Origin: GWE2-42-39 sp963668595
Lineage (GTDB): Bacteria; Bacteroidota; Bacteroidia; Bacteroidales; Prolixibacteraceae
Assembly (NCBI GenBank): GCA_963668595.1
Contig: OY764876.1
Span: 2,170,001-2,234,000, forward strand
DNA length: 64,000 nucleotides
Direction of reading: 5' to 3'
In this document: positions 48,653-58,221 of the stretch, in pieces
How positions within the stretch are numbered: position 1 is the first letter of the stretch
Layout of the letters: every line of letters starts with the position of its first letter
Made by a program: the position numbers and the translations under genes
The notes under the pieces: generated by a model
The model's database searches: none
What the model saw: only the letters and a program-made list of their open reading frames with translations
What the model was told of the DNA's origin: nothing

Positions 48653-50872
48653 TTAATGCGCATTTTTATTTATGGTGTAACGCAGTCCGGTGTATATTTT
48701 CCGGCCCAGAACCGGCCCCCATATTTTGGTGGCATCAAACCAGGGACCATTCGGATCTTCGGCACCAATTACCGGATGATTCATGCTAAAATTGGTCAGG
48801 TTTTCGGCTCCCAGATACACGCTCCAGTTTTTGAAATATTTGGTCACCTGGGCATTCATCACCGTAAACGCAGCAAATTCTTTTTCGGGCTGATACATGG
48901 CCGGCATGCCCGGAGTTTGCGGAATGCGTCCTCCCCCGTTTAGTTGCCAGGTATAATCGAACATCCAGCTTTTTCGAGGAGTTGTATAATTTACCGTAAA
49001 TAAACCTTTGTAACGGCTGGTGAGCGGTTTTTCGAGCAATTGCCCGCCGATGGTTTGCTTCACATCGTTTCCGCGATAAGCCAAAGTAAGGTCCAAACCA
49101 TCAATCGGCTGGTATTTCAGATCGAGCTGATAGCTGTTGGCATACGATTTCCCGTTGAGCGGATAAAAACGAATTTCGCTGCCAGAACTTTCCGTATCGA
49201 CCACCAACTGATCGATGAAACTGGTACGGTAAAATTCGGCACCCAGCGATAAATCGCGTCCCCATAATTGGTATTTCTGCACAACACTTGCCCCGAAATT
49301 CCATGCATTCTCCAACATCCGCACATCGGTAAAACTGAAATCGCGCGACGAGAACAACAGGTAATTATTTTCAGCCAGCAAATTAGCAGTCCGGTAGCCT
49401 TTTCCGGCCGAAGCTCGAATAGTCAGGCGTTCGGTTGGAGCATACCGGAAATGGAAGCGCGGCGTGTAAAATGTTCCGAATAAATTATGAAAATCGGCAC
49501 GGATTCCGGCCATCAGTGTGTAAAGTCCGCCTCGTTTATGTGTCCACTCAAAATACAGTCCGGGAACCGATTCCTCATGCGAGTATTTATTCGTCAGAAA
49601 GGTCTGGTCAATCCGGTCGAAATAATAACTAAAACCGGTGGTAAACAGGTGCTCCGGATGTTCCGAAAAAGCAGAAGTATAAATCAGGTTCGCATACAAA
49701 TTTGTTTCGTCAGCCGAATAGTTTTTTTGTCCGAAAACAGCATCGGTTTTGTGCCAGGCTGCATTCGAAACAAATCCGACGCTTTTACTGTGAGCGCTGG
49801 GCCACGCATAACCGGTTTTGAAAAATACGCTTGCCCGCTGATTGTCGATAAAACTACCGTATGGTTTTCCGGCTCCCTGCGATGCCCCTTTGCTATAATC
49901 CAACTGACCACCGATACGTTCCTCATCAAGCAAATCGACACCCGCCTGGGCGATGTAGCCATTGCCCGAGGTATATTTCCAGCGGTTAATTAAATGATAT
50001 TGTTCGGTCAGCGGATGATCGAGAAATCCATCGTGATTGTGATCTGTTTTCTTCGAAATATTTTCGGCATGCAGAAAAATTCCGGTGCTCACCCTCTTCG
50101 ATAATTTTATTCCGCTGTTGGCATTAAATTCCATCTTTCCATCGTCGGCTCCAAACAAATTCAGGTGCAACAACTCGCCATTGTCGGGCTTTTTATACTC
50201 CACATTAATCTGCCCGGTTATCGATTCGTAGCCGTTTACCACCGACGAAGCGCCTTTCGACACCTGAATCGATTCCATCCACGGTCCGGGAATGTAGGTC
50301 AAACCATAATTGGTTGCCAGACCACGCAGATTCGGATAATTTTCGGTTTGCAAACTCGTGTACAGCCCCGTCAATCCGAGCATTTTTATTTGTTTGGTTC
50401 CGGTAATGGCATCGTTGTACGAAACATCCACCGACGGATTTGTTTCGAAACTTTCCGAAAGGTTACAGCAGGCCGCTTTGTGCAATTCGGCCCCGCCAAT
50501 TTTTTCGGTATAAATCGGATCGATCTGAGAAATGTAAGTACCATGATCTTTTTGCACCACTTTTACCTCGCCCAACTCGCGGTTTTCGCTTAGTATTACG
50601 TCGATATTTTTCCCTTCGTGAATATGAAGCGTATCGGTTTTGTACCCCACAAACGAAAATACCAACATGTGCCGACTGTCTTTATTGGCAATTTCAAACT
50701 TGCCGTTTTCATCCGAAGCAGTTCCCTGCTGCGTTCCCATCCAATAAATATTTACTCCCGGCAGAACACGTTTTTCTCCGTTACTTAATTCGTAAACCGT
50801 TCCGCTCACTCGTTGAGCAAAACTACCTGCCGCCCCAATTAGCAGCAGCAAAAACAAACTATATTTTTTCAT
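48653..50872 (-). CDS. TonB-dependent outer-membrane receptor
   Basis: A 739-residue receptor with a signal peptide (MKKYSLFLLLLIGAAGSFAQ), an N-terminal carboxypeptidase-regulatory-like domain (about 21-95), a plug domain (about 105-225) and a 22-strand barrel ending GRKIYTGLRYTINK. The plug carries the odd stretch AELHKAACCNLSESF with adjacent cysteines, and SYNDAITGTKQIKMLGL. The Cys pair and the adjacent cysteine-rich gene suggest a metal or metallophore as cargo. That is inference; the substrate cannot be read. It is transcribed 36 bp after the small gene upstream. Confidence 0.9.
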   Translation of the reverse strand: MKKYSLFLLLLIGAAGSFAQRVSGTVYELSNGEKRVLPGVNIYWMGTQQGTASDENGKFEIANKDSRHMLVFSFVGYKTDTLHIHEGKNIDVILSENRELGEVKVVQKDHGTYISQIDPIYTEKIGGAELHKAACCNLSESFETNPSVDVSYNDAITGTKQIKMLGLTGLYTSLQTENYPNLRGLATNYGLTYIPGPWMESIQVSKGASSVVNGYESITGQINVEYKKPDNGELLHLNLFGADDGKMEFNANSGIKLSKRVSTGIFLHAENISKKTDHNHDGFLDHPLTEQYHLINRWKYTSGNGYIAQAGVDLLDEERIGGQLDYSKGASQGAGKPYGSFIDNQRASVFFKTGYAWPSAHSKSVGFVSNAAWHKTDAVFGQKNYSADETNLYANLIYTSAFSEHPEHLFTTGFSYYFDRIDQTFLTNKYSHEESVPGLYFEWTHKRGGLYTLMAGIRADFHNLFGTFYTPRFHFRYAPTERLTIRASAGKGYRTANLLAENNYLLFSSRDFSFTDVRMLENAWNFGASVVQKYQLWGRDLSLGAEFYRTSFIDQLVVDTESSGSEIRFYPLNGKSYANSYQLDLKYQPIDGLDLTLAYRGNDVKQTIGGQLLEKPLTSRYKGLFTVNYTTPRKSWMFDYTWQLNGGGRIPQTPGMPAMYQPEKEFAAFTVMNAQVTKYFKNWSVYLGAENLTNFSMNHPVIGAEDPNGPWFDATKIWGPVLGRKIYTGLRYTINKNAH

Positions 50873-50908
50873 TTTTTTATCGATATAAATTCAACTTCAA
50901 TTCCTTCC

Positions 50909-51391
50909 CTACACAAATAGAAAAGAATCGTGCTGATCGAATTTAAACCGATGAAGAAGGGTGATTATTTTTTTTCCTGAAGATTTTGAAGGAGGAGGAC
51001 TTTCGTCAACAACAATACGAAAATCTTCTTTTTCATGAAGCATTGCAATGGGTTGCTCTACTGCTGAAAGTTCGATAAATTTGAGTTGCAACAACGGAAT
51101 ATTCACCGATGCTGAAGCAAAAAAATCACTGTTCATTTTAGCAAAAAAGACCTCGGTATGCCCGCAGGAAGAACATTTTTTCGCAATTCCATCTTCCTGA
51201 CTGCAACATTTATCGCCACAATGACAAGCTGATGATTCGCTGCCACCACAGGTTTCAGGAGCTTTAAAAATACCAACAAAAGTATTTCCGGAACACGGAC
51301 AATACGAACGATAAACCGACATTCCGCCTGTAGCCAATAGCAGAACAACAATCAGAATAAGATTTACCGTATGTTTAATTTTCTTTTTCAC
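50909..51391 (-). CDS. Cysteine-rich exported small protein (HYC_CC_PP-like)
   Basis: A 160-residue protein with an N-terminal signal or anchor (KKIKHTVNLILIVVLLLATGG) followed by a cluster of cysteines: SYCPCSG, CGGSESSACHCGDKCCSQ and KKCSSCGHTE. A Pro/Ser segment DESPPPSKSS lies further on. The order of a YC pair, a CC pair and a PP stretch matches the layout of the small Bacteroidota family named for HYC, CC and PP, although the leading residues differ. It is first in a two-gene unit with the TonB receptor. A metal-binding partner role is plausible but not shown. Confidence 0.72.
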   Translation of the reverse strand: MKKKIKHTVNLILIVVLLLATGGMSVYRSYCPCSGNTFVGIFKAPETCGGSESSACHCGDKCCSQEDGIAKKCSSCGHTEVFFAKMNSDFFASASVNIPLLQLKFIELSAVEQPIAMLHEKEDFRIVVDESPPPSKSSGKKIITLLHRFKFDQHDSFLFV

Positions 51392-51461
51392 AATGAAATT
51401 ACTGCCACAAAATTACGAGGAATATTTATCATTTCTGACGGCATTTAGTATCATTAACAAA

Positions 51462-53144
51462 CTACGGTTTTGCCCACCATATTTTTGTATCCTGATGATC
51501 GGGCCCCTGAATGGTAATTGCCTCACGGGTTTTTTCGCCATTTTTATTCATTGCATCGTTTCCGTAGCGAAGACGTTGCGGATAACGACCATTGATGTCG
51601 CCCAACCCGAAAATATCGCCATCGCTCACGCCTGCCGCCAATTCCTTCGGATAGCCGTATTTCCGCACCACCGACCATGCTTCAAATCCATCGGTATAAG
51701 CTGCCAACCAGCGTTGCAATGCTATTTTCTCAATTTTCTCTTCGCTGCTGCCGCTTAACTGAGCCAAAGGTGAGCTTTCAATATATTTCTGAATATCGTC
51801 TTCCTGAACTTTCCACAATTTCATGGCATAAAATACTCCTTGCTGAAACAAGCTGGCAGCGTCGTCGTTGCCAAACCCGCGAACTGCCGCTTCGGCACGA
51901 AGAAAATAAGCTTCCGCAGTGGTAAAAATAAGTTCGGGAAAAATATCTTCACCCGAATTCTTTGGAGCAATCACCCATTCGGACGGATAGCTAAATAAAT
52001 TAAAAGCAATAAGCGGTTTTATTTTATCATTCAAGCGGCAAGGCTGCCCGATGTAATATTTCTTTTCGGGCAGAACAATTGTTACTGTATCGATGGTAAT
52101 TTTTCGCTCGTATTTTGCTCCTGCCTGATCAAGCTCAGTCAAAAGGAAGTTCACACGCTTATCAAATTTTTCAGACTCGGGGCCTTTGGGACGGATCAAT
52201 TTTACAGTCCCGCCCAGCGCAGGCCGGGCATATTTCGCTAAACGGGGATCCTGATTATTCCGCAACAGATCAATCAAGGGTTTACTTAAAGTCCAATCCG
52301 AACCCGAATCGAAATTATACCAAATATCGCCATAACAAGCGCTGTTCCATTGCGAAATACTTGCATCTTTTGTTAGCAGACAATTTTCGGCTTCGGTCTC
52401 AGGAAAGGGCATTTGCAAAGCTTCGCCAATTGCCTGCGCCGCAAAGCTTTCGTTGGGTGACCCCAAAGCACGCATCGCAACACGAAGTTTGAGCGCGTTG
52501 GCCAGTTTTTTCCACTTCTGTAAATCGCCATTGAAGTACAAATCGTTGGTTCCGGCATCATTCACACCGGTTCCGGTACGCGATGCATCGCCAATCAAAC
52601 TCATTGCTTCATTTAAATCGCGAATAATCCCCTGGTAAATTTCTTTTTGTGTGTCGTATCGCGGAAGAGTAATATTTGCGTTGCCTGCTTCGGAATATGG
52701 TACCATACCAAAAATATCCGTAAACAACTGAAAATAGAGTCCTTTCATGGTTAAACCAATTGCATACATGTACTGATTTTCGAATTCGCCCCGGGGTTCG
52801 GTCATTTTAAGAAAATTATCCAATCCCCCGTAATAGCCAGAAATCCAGTCCCAGCTAGCATCGGTGTAACCGCTATTGTATGTGTAGCCAAGCTCGTCGC
52901 TCCACCACGAACCAGTGTGGCCAAAACAAGCCTGCCCGGCATAGCGATCACCGTGTATCAGATGAGCCCGCCAATACGGATAACGATCGGGAGCAAATAA
53001 TTTATACTGAGGATTGCTTAAAAAGTAACGGGCGCTTACCTCATCCGGATAAAATACATCCGGACGGGTGTTTTTCTCATCGAAATTGCCCGTACATGCA
53101 AATAAGGCAATAAAAAGCACCAAACAATTGACAATTCTCCTCAT
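51462..53144 (-). CDS. SusD/RagB-like lipoprotein, copy 2 (distal)
   Basis: A 560-residue SusD-like (SusD_2 group) outer-membrane lipoprotein. The ATG at 53144 gives a lipoprotein signal ending in ALFAC; the open frame extends to 53174 but the extra residues are not signal-like. It is the same length as, and collinear with, the preceding SusD-like gene, roughly 60% identical by eye, with blocks such as QYKLFAPDRYPYWRAHLIH and GSWWSDELGYTYN. It is the fourth gene after FecR and SusC, but a terminator hairpin separates it from the first SusD copy. Confidence 0.9.
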   Translation of the reverse strand: MRRIVNCLVLFIALFACTGNFDEKNTRPDVFYPDEVSARYFLSNPQYKLFAPDRYPYWRAHLIHGDRYAGQACFGHTGSWWSDELGYTYNSGYTDASWDWISGYYGGLDNFLKMTEPRGEFENQYMYAIGLTMKGLYFQLFTDIFGMVPYSEAGNANITLPRYDTQKEIYQGIIRDLNEAMSLIGDASRTGTGVNDAGTNDLYFNGDLQKWKKLANALKLRVAMRALGSPNESFAAQAIGEALQMPFPETEAENCLLTKDASISQWNSACYGDIWYNFDSGSDWTLSKPLIDLLRNNQDPRLAKYARPALGGTVKLIRPKGPESEKFDKRVNFLLTELDQAGAKYERKITIDTVTIVLPEKKYYIGQPCRLNDKIKPLIAFNLFSYPSEWVIAPKNSGEDIFPELIFTTAEAYFLRAEAAVRGFGNDDAASLFQQGVFYAMKLWKVQEDDIQKYIESSPLAQLSGSSEEKIEKIALQRWLAAYTDGFEAWSVVRKYGYPKELAAGVSDGDIFGLGDINGRYPQRLRYGNDAMNKNGEKTREAITIQGPDHQDTKIWWAKP

Positions 53145-53214
53145 TTGAAAACTATAGCAATCAAAGATAATCAAGTTCAGACGTTTTTAATTACGATCGC
53201 CTTTTATTCAATAG

Positions 53215-53240
53215 AAAAAGAGGCCCGAAAGCCTCTTTTT
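53215..53240. terminator. Terminator between the two SusD-like genes
   Basis: A 10-bp perfect stem, AAAAAGAGGC (53215-53224) with GCCTCTTTTT (53231-53240), has a 6-base loop, and in the minus direction is followed by a short T-tract. It should reduce read-through from the FecR-SusC-SusD unit into the distal copy. Confidence 0.8.
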
Positions 53241-53265
53241 TTCTTTCAAATTAAATACTCTAAAT

Positions 53266-54948
53266 CTATTTTGCCCACCAAAGTTTTGTATCCATCAGGT
53301 TGGCTCCCTGTGTTGCATTTGCTTTATCAACATTTGCACCGTTGGTATTTACAGCTCCGTTTCCATAACGCAAACGTTGCGGATATTTACCATTCATATC
53401 ACCAGCACCAAAGAGGTCGAAATCAGAAACTCCCTGAGCTAATTCTTTTGGATAACCAGTATCACGTACAATTGCCCAAGCTTCAAAGCCATCGGTATAA
53501 CATGAAATCCAGCGTTGGATAGCTATTTTTTCCAATTTCTGATCAGTTGTTCCAGTCAATTGAGCAAGCGGAGCATTTGCTAAATAAGTAGCAATATCTC
53601 CCGAAGAAACTTTCCAAACTTTCATTGCTTCTTCAATTCCTTTGCTAAACATTTCCTGAGCATTGTCGCTACCCAAACCACGCACAGCAGCATCGGCACG
53701 AAGGAAATAAGCTTCAGCTGACAACATTACGATTTCAGGGAAAATTTCGCCTGAATTTTTCTTCTGAATTACCCATTCTGCTGGAGTTGAGAAGAACTCG
53801 TAAGGAGTATATGCGTTTGTTTTTCCATTTATGCGAGTTGGCTGACCAACATAATACACATTTTCAGGAACGGTAATTACAGCTTTATCAGCAGTAATAG
53901 TTTTGGTGTATTGTACACCAGCTGCATCCAATGTGCTTAACAAGAAGTTAACTCGTTTATCGTGGTTAGCAGCTTCTGATCCGGTTGGTTTTTCAATCGT
54001 TACAGTTCCACCCTTTGCTGGTTTTGCATATACAGCCAAACGAGGGTCATTGTTGTTGCGCAGGTAATCAATCAATGTTTTACCAACAGTCCAGTCAGAA
54101 CCTGTTCCGAAATTATACCATACATCTCCGTAACAAGCACTTGCCCACTGGTCAATGGTATTATCTTTTTGCATCAAGCAGTTCTCGCCTGCTTCAAGAA
54201 GCGGAGCTGCCAAAGCCTGAGAAATAGCTGTGTTGGCAAACGATGCATCGGCGGCACCATAAGCGCGCATTGCCATTCTTAATTTCAGTGTATTGGCCAG
54301 TTTTTTCCATTTCTGAAGATCACCATTGAAATAAATATCATTGGCACCAACGTCGTTTACGTTTGCTCCGGTACGTATTGCGGAACCAATAATCTGCATT
54401 GCCTGATCCAATTCAGCAATCAATCCGGCATAAATTGTTTTTTGCTCGTCAAATTTTGGAAGAACAATGTCGGGGTTTGTTGCTTCAGTGTAAGGAATCA
54501 TACCAAACACATCGGTAAACATCTGGAAATACAAACCACGCATGATTAAACCAATGGCATACATGTACTCATTTTCCAATTCGCCACCCGGTTTAGTCAT
54601 TTTCATGAAACTATCCAGTCCGCCAATATAACCAGCCAACCAATCCCATGCAGCATCGGTATAGGCACCATTATAGGTATAACCTAAATCATCAGCCCAC
54701 CAGCTTCCAGTCATTCCAAAACAGAAATGGCCAGCAAAACGGTCTGTATGAATCAAATGTGCTCTCCAGTAAGGATATCGGTCCGGTGCAAAAAGTTTAT
54801 ATTGAGGAGTTGTCAAGAAAAACTTGGCACTAACTTCTTCGCTGGTAAACGAGTCCGGTTTCACGTTAATATCGCTAAAATCAGACGTACAGTTATTGAT
54901 TGAAGAGAAAGCGAGAAGTACGAATATTACTTTAAATATATTTTTCAT
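53266..54948 (-). CDS. SusD/RagB-like lipoprotein, copy 1
   Basis: A 560-residue SusD-like lipoprotein with a signal ending near SSINNC. It should sit on the outer leaflet and cap the SusC channel, binding glycan or peptide before import. Conserved-looking blocks include QYKLFAPDRYPYWRAHLIH, TGSWWADDLGYTYNG, KWKKLANTLKLRMAMRA, FLRADAAVRGLG and the end NGKYPQRLRYGN. It begins 18 bp after SusC on the same strand. The duplicated neighbour makes this an unusual two-SusD system. Confidence 0.93.
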   Translation of the reverse strand: MKNIFKVIFVLLAFSSINNCTSDFSDINVKPDSFTSEEVSAKFFLTTPQYKLFAPDRYPYWRAHLIHTDRFAGHFCFGMTGSWWADDLGYTYNGAYTDAAWDWLAGYIGGLDSFMKMTKPGGELENEYMYAIGLIMRGLYFQMFTDVFGMIPYTEATNPDIVLPKFDEQKTIYAGLIAELDQAMQIIGSAIRTGANVNDVGANDIYFNGDLQKWKKLANTLKLRMAMRAYGAADASFANTAISQALAAPLLEAGENCLMQKDNTIDQWASACYGDVWYNFGTGSDWTVGKTLIDYLRNNNDPRLAVYAKPAKGGTVTIEKPTGSEAANHDKRVNFLLSTLDAAGVQYTKTITADKAVITVPENVYYVGQPTRINGKTNAYTPYEFFSTPAEWVIQKKNSGEIFPEIVMLSAEAYFLRADAAVRGLGSDNAQEMFSKGIEEAMKVWKVSSGDIATYLANAPLAQLTGTTDQKLEKIAIQRWISCYTDGFEAWAIVRDTGYPKELAQGVSDFDLFGAGDMNGKYPQRLRYGNGAVNTNGANVDKANATQGANLMDTKLWWAK

Positions 54949-54966
54949 ATTTCTGGACTTTTAAAA

Positions 54967-57900
54967 TTAAAACTTGATATTCAGGTTGAAACCGATACTG
55001 CGCGCAGTTGGTAAGTTGTAAGAAATAATTCCCTGTCCGTTATTGCTGGTTCCCAGACTAGCTTCCGGATCAACATGTTTTACATCTTTGTACAAGAAGA
55101 AAAGGTTACGACCAACCAATCCAATAGAAGCTCCTTTAATTGGAGTAGAACTCAACAATGATTTTGGCAAATTGTACGAAAAAACAAACTCGCGCAAACG
55201 AATGTTGGTTTGCTTATAAATATTTGATTCACCGATACCTGAAACTGCACCCCAATAGTCTTGGGCACTAATATTTTTGGTATTAGCCGAATATGTTCCA
55301 TTATTTTCTACCACGCCATCAACAGTAATTCCATTTTCACGGAATTCGAGAGATTCAACAGCTGTACCATTCGAAATTAATGCAGCATTAGTTTGTGAAT
55401 ATAACTCACCACCAATACGAGCATCAACCAGGAAGCGGAAACTGAAATCTTTGTATGTAAATGTATTGGTTAAACCACCAACCCAGTCAGGCTGAGAGTT
55501 TCCTAAAAATACTCTTTCTGATGAAGCCATTGGGGCACCTTCTGCATTTACCATTAGTTTACCATCAGGCGATTTCCGCCATACAGTTCCCCAAATGTCG
55601 CCATAGCCACCACCAACAGTTGCCTGAATTGCAACGTTACCTGAGTTGGTTGTATTCAATACGTGGCTATCCAGTTCTTCTGTCAACTCAACCAATTTGT
55701 TTTTGTTTTTCGAGAAGTTTACAGATACTTCCCATGAGAAATCTCTTCCTCGAACCGGAGTTCCTCCCAATAAAAACTCAATCCCTTTGTTTGACATTTC
55801 CCCGATATTTTCACGGAAAGAGCTATAACCAGTTGCTGCTGGTACCGGAACATCAAAAATCATATCGATTGTTTTGATGCTATACAACGACAGGTCGAGG
55901 AAAATGCGATTGTTCAACATACGAGTTTCCAAACCGAATTCCAATGAATTGGTGCTTTCTGGTTTCAGGTCTGGCTTAAATTTCACTGCAGGACGAGACA
56001 AAGTAGTCAGTCCAAGATACCCATCCTGAGACACATCAAAATATGGATTTAACTGATATGGAGTGGTATCACCACCTACCATTGCGTAGTTGGCTCTTAC
56101 TTTCAACAAATTGAACATAGTTTGTTCCGGATCAAGTAAACGATCGGCAAGGAACGAAAGACCAACTGAAGGATAGAAATACGAGCGGTTGTCTTCTGAT
56201 AAAGTTGAAGACCAGTCATTTCTTCCGGTAATATCCAAATAAAGGTAGTCTTTATATGAAAGCGAAGCTGCGCCATATACCGAATTTACTTTTCTCTTCT
56301 CCATTGGGCTATAAGATGGTCTGATGGTCACGCAGTTTGCTACGGTTGCACGAGTTGGAATTTTGAAGTTTTCACCAAAAATACTCATTGCTTCCCATGT
56401 ACGGAAAGAGTGGTTTGCACCGGCATTGATAGAAAGATTAATATCGTCTGTCAATTTTTTATTGAACATCAACAAGAAGTCGGCATTGGTTTCTGATGCG
56501 CGATCATTTCCATAATTCAAACGTCCTTTGTTATAGAAATGGTGACCTGGTTGATTTACACTTTCTGACTTGGTCGTTGCCACGTCGGTTCCGATACGCA
56601 CAAATGCAGACAAATAATCAGTGAATTTGTAAGTAACTTTTGCAAAACCCAACAAACGTTCACGTCTGTTTTTGTTTACATCGTGTCTCAAAATCCAGTA
56701 AGGGTTAGCACCCAATGCACTGTACGAAATTGAGTTTAACGATTCTTCTGGTTTCTGATACGTTTCAAGGTCTGTTACATCAACGTTACGAGGCATACCC
56801 AGCACATAAGCCATAATACCTTCTGATCCTTGTGATGCACGGTTTTTCAAATCCTGATAGAAATAAGTAGCTTTTGCATCTACCGATAAATTCTTTGCCA
56901 AATCAGCTTGTCCGCGCAAGTTAAAGTTATGGCTGGTCAGGTCTGAGTTTGGTAACATCGACTCGGTGTAGTTGTTGGTATAAGAAAAACGAACTGCATA
57001 GTCGTCGCCTCCGCCGTCCAACGAAACAGAGTTAATATATTTTCCAGCTGTGCGGAAGAAATCTTTCACATTATCAGCTTGTGCAACATACGGACGATTT
57101 TCGCCAGTATAATACAACTTGCTGCTGCCATCCAATTTTGGTCCCCATGAACCGGCGGCATTTTTTAAGTCGGTAACATTTCCGGGCACGTTCCCCTGGC
57201 TTCCTTGTCCATACTCATTTTGATATTCAGGAAGAACCATTGGTGCGTCAAAAGTGATGTTTGAGTTAATAGAAACTCCGATTCCTTTTCCTTTTTTACC
57301 ACTTTTTGTTGTAACCAGCAAAACTCCGTTTGCAGCTCTTGATCCATAAAGAGCAGCAGCATTCGGCCCTTTCAATACTGAAATACTTTCAATATCATCC
57401 GGGTTAATGTCGGTAATACCACCACCAGTTACAGTACTGTTATACACGCTACCCCCACTGTTCGAACCACTTGCATCAATAGGAATACCGTCCACAACAA
57501 TTAAAGGCTGGTTGTTTCCATTGATTGAGTTGTTACCACGGATTACGATACGAGAGCCTCCCCCCGGACCTCCGGTTCCCTGGGTAATAACAACCCCGGC
57601 AACTTTACCTGCCAGCGAGTTCACCGGGTTATGGTCTTTCACCAACGAGATGTCGTCGCTTCCAACTTCGGTAACAGCGTATCCCAGTGCTTTCTTTTCT
57701 TTTGTAATACCCAAAGCGGTAACTACCACTTCGTCAACTGCCAGAAAATCTGATTCCAGCGTTACATTAATGGTTGATTGTCCGTTGATGGCTACTTCTG
57801 TATTTTTCATCCCAACGAATGATACCACCAAAGTTGTTGCATTGGCTGGTAATACAAGATTGTAAACTCCATCAACATTGGTGCTTGTTCCTACAGTAGT

Positions 57901-58095
57901 ACCTTTTACAACTACTGATGCACCTGGAATAGCTTCTCCGTTGCTGTCGGTAACTTTACCGCTCACGGATTTTTGTTGCCCGGCTTGCGTGGTGCCTTCA
58001 CCGGATGCAGAATAACTATTGGCTGAAACTGAGAGTAAGCCAACAAACAAGATAATAAGCGTTAACTGAATAACGCGGATTGCTTTGTTTTTCAT
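54967..58095 (-). CDS. SusC/RagA-family TonB-linked outer-membrane protein
   Basis: A 1042-residue SusC-like importer. From ATG 58095 it has a signal peptide, an N-terminal carboxypeptidase-regulatory-like domain (about 42-125, SVSGKVTDSNGEAIPGASV) and a plug (about 130-250) with ALGITKEKKALGYAV, NSLAGKVAGVVITQG and GNNSINGNNQPLIVVDG. The 22-strand barrel ends ARSIGFNLNIKF. No STN domain lies between signal and plug, so direct signalling to FecR is not expected. The open frame extends to 58119 but ATG 58095 is the normal start. The substrate is unknown: no polysaccharide hydrolase is nearby. Confidence 0.95.
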   Translation of the reverse strand: MKNKAIRVIQLTLIILFVGLLSVSANSYSASGEGTTQAGQQKSVSGKVTDSNGEAIPGASVVVKGTTVGTSTNVDGVYNLVLPANATTLVVSFVGMKNTEVAINGQSTINVTLESDFLAVDEVVVTALGITKEKKALGYAVTEVGSDDISLVKDHNPVNSLAGKVAGVVITQGTGGPGGGSRIVIRGNNSINGNNQPLIVVDGIPIDASGSNSGGSVYNSTVTGGGITDINPDDIESISVLKGPNAAALYGSRAANGVLLVTTKSGKKGKGIGVSINSNITFDAPMVLPEYQNEYGQGSQGNVPGNVTDLKNAAGSWGPKLDGSSKLYYTGENRPYVAQADNVKDFFRTAGKYINSVSLDGGGDDYAVRFSYTNNYTESMLPNSDLTSHNFNLRGQADLAKNLSVDAKATYFYQDLKNRASQGSEGIMAYVLGMPRNVDVTDLETYQKPEESLNSISYSALGANPYWILRHDVNKNRRERLLGFAKVTYKFTDYLSAFVRIGTDVATTKSESVNQPGHHFYNKGRLNYGNDRASETNADFLLMFNKKLTDDINLSINAGANHSFRTWEAMSIFGENFKIPTRATVANCVTIRPSYSPMEKRKVNSVYGAASLSYKDYLYLDITGRNDWSSTLSEDNRSYFYPSVGLSFLADRLLDPEQTMFNLLKVRANYAMVGGDTTPYQLNPYFDVSQDGYLGLTTLSRPAVKFKPDLKPESTNSLEFGLETRMLNNRIFLDLSLYSIKTIDMIFDVPVPAATGYSSFRENIGEMSNKGIEFLLGGTPVRGRDFSWEVSVNFSKNKNKLVELTEELDSHVLNTTNSGNVAIQATVGGGYGDIWGTVWRKSPDGKLMVNAEGAPMASSERVFLGNSQPDWVGGLTNTFTYKDFSFRFLVDARIGGELYSQTNAALISNGTAVESLEFRENGITVDGVVENNGTYSANTKNISAQDYWGAVSGIGESNIYKQTNIRLREFVFSYNLPKSLLSSTPIKGASIGLVGRNLFFLYKDVKHVDPEASLGTSNNGQGIISYNLPTARSIGFNLNIKF

Positions 58096-58221
58096 AAACT
58101 GATTTGTTTGGTTACACATGATTAATTCCGATAGAACGTTTTAACATTTTCACAGAAGTGAACTCTTTTTTTGCATTTTGCTTTTTTTGCATAGGCTCGT
58201 ATTTTTTATTCTGAATTAATT

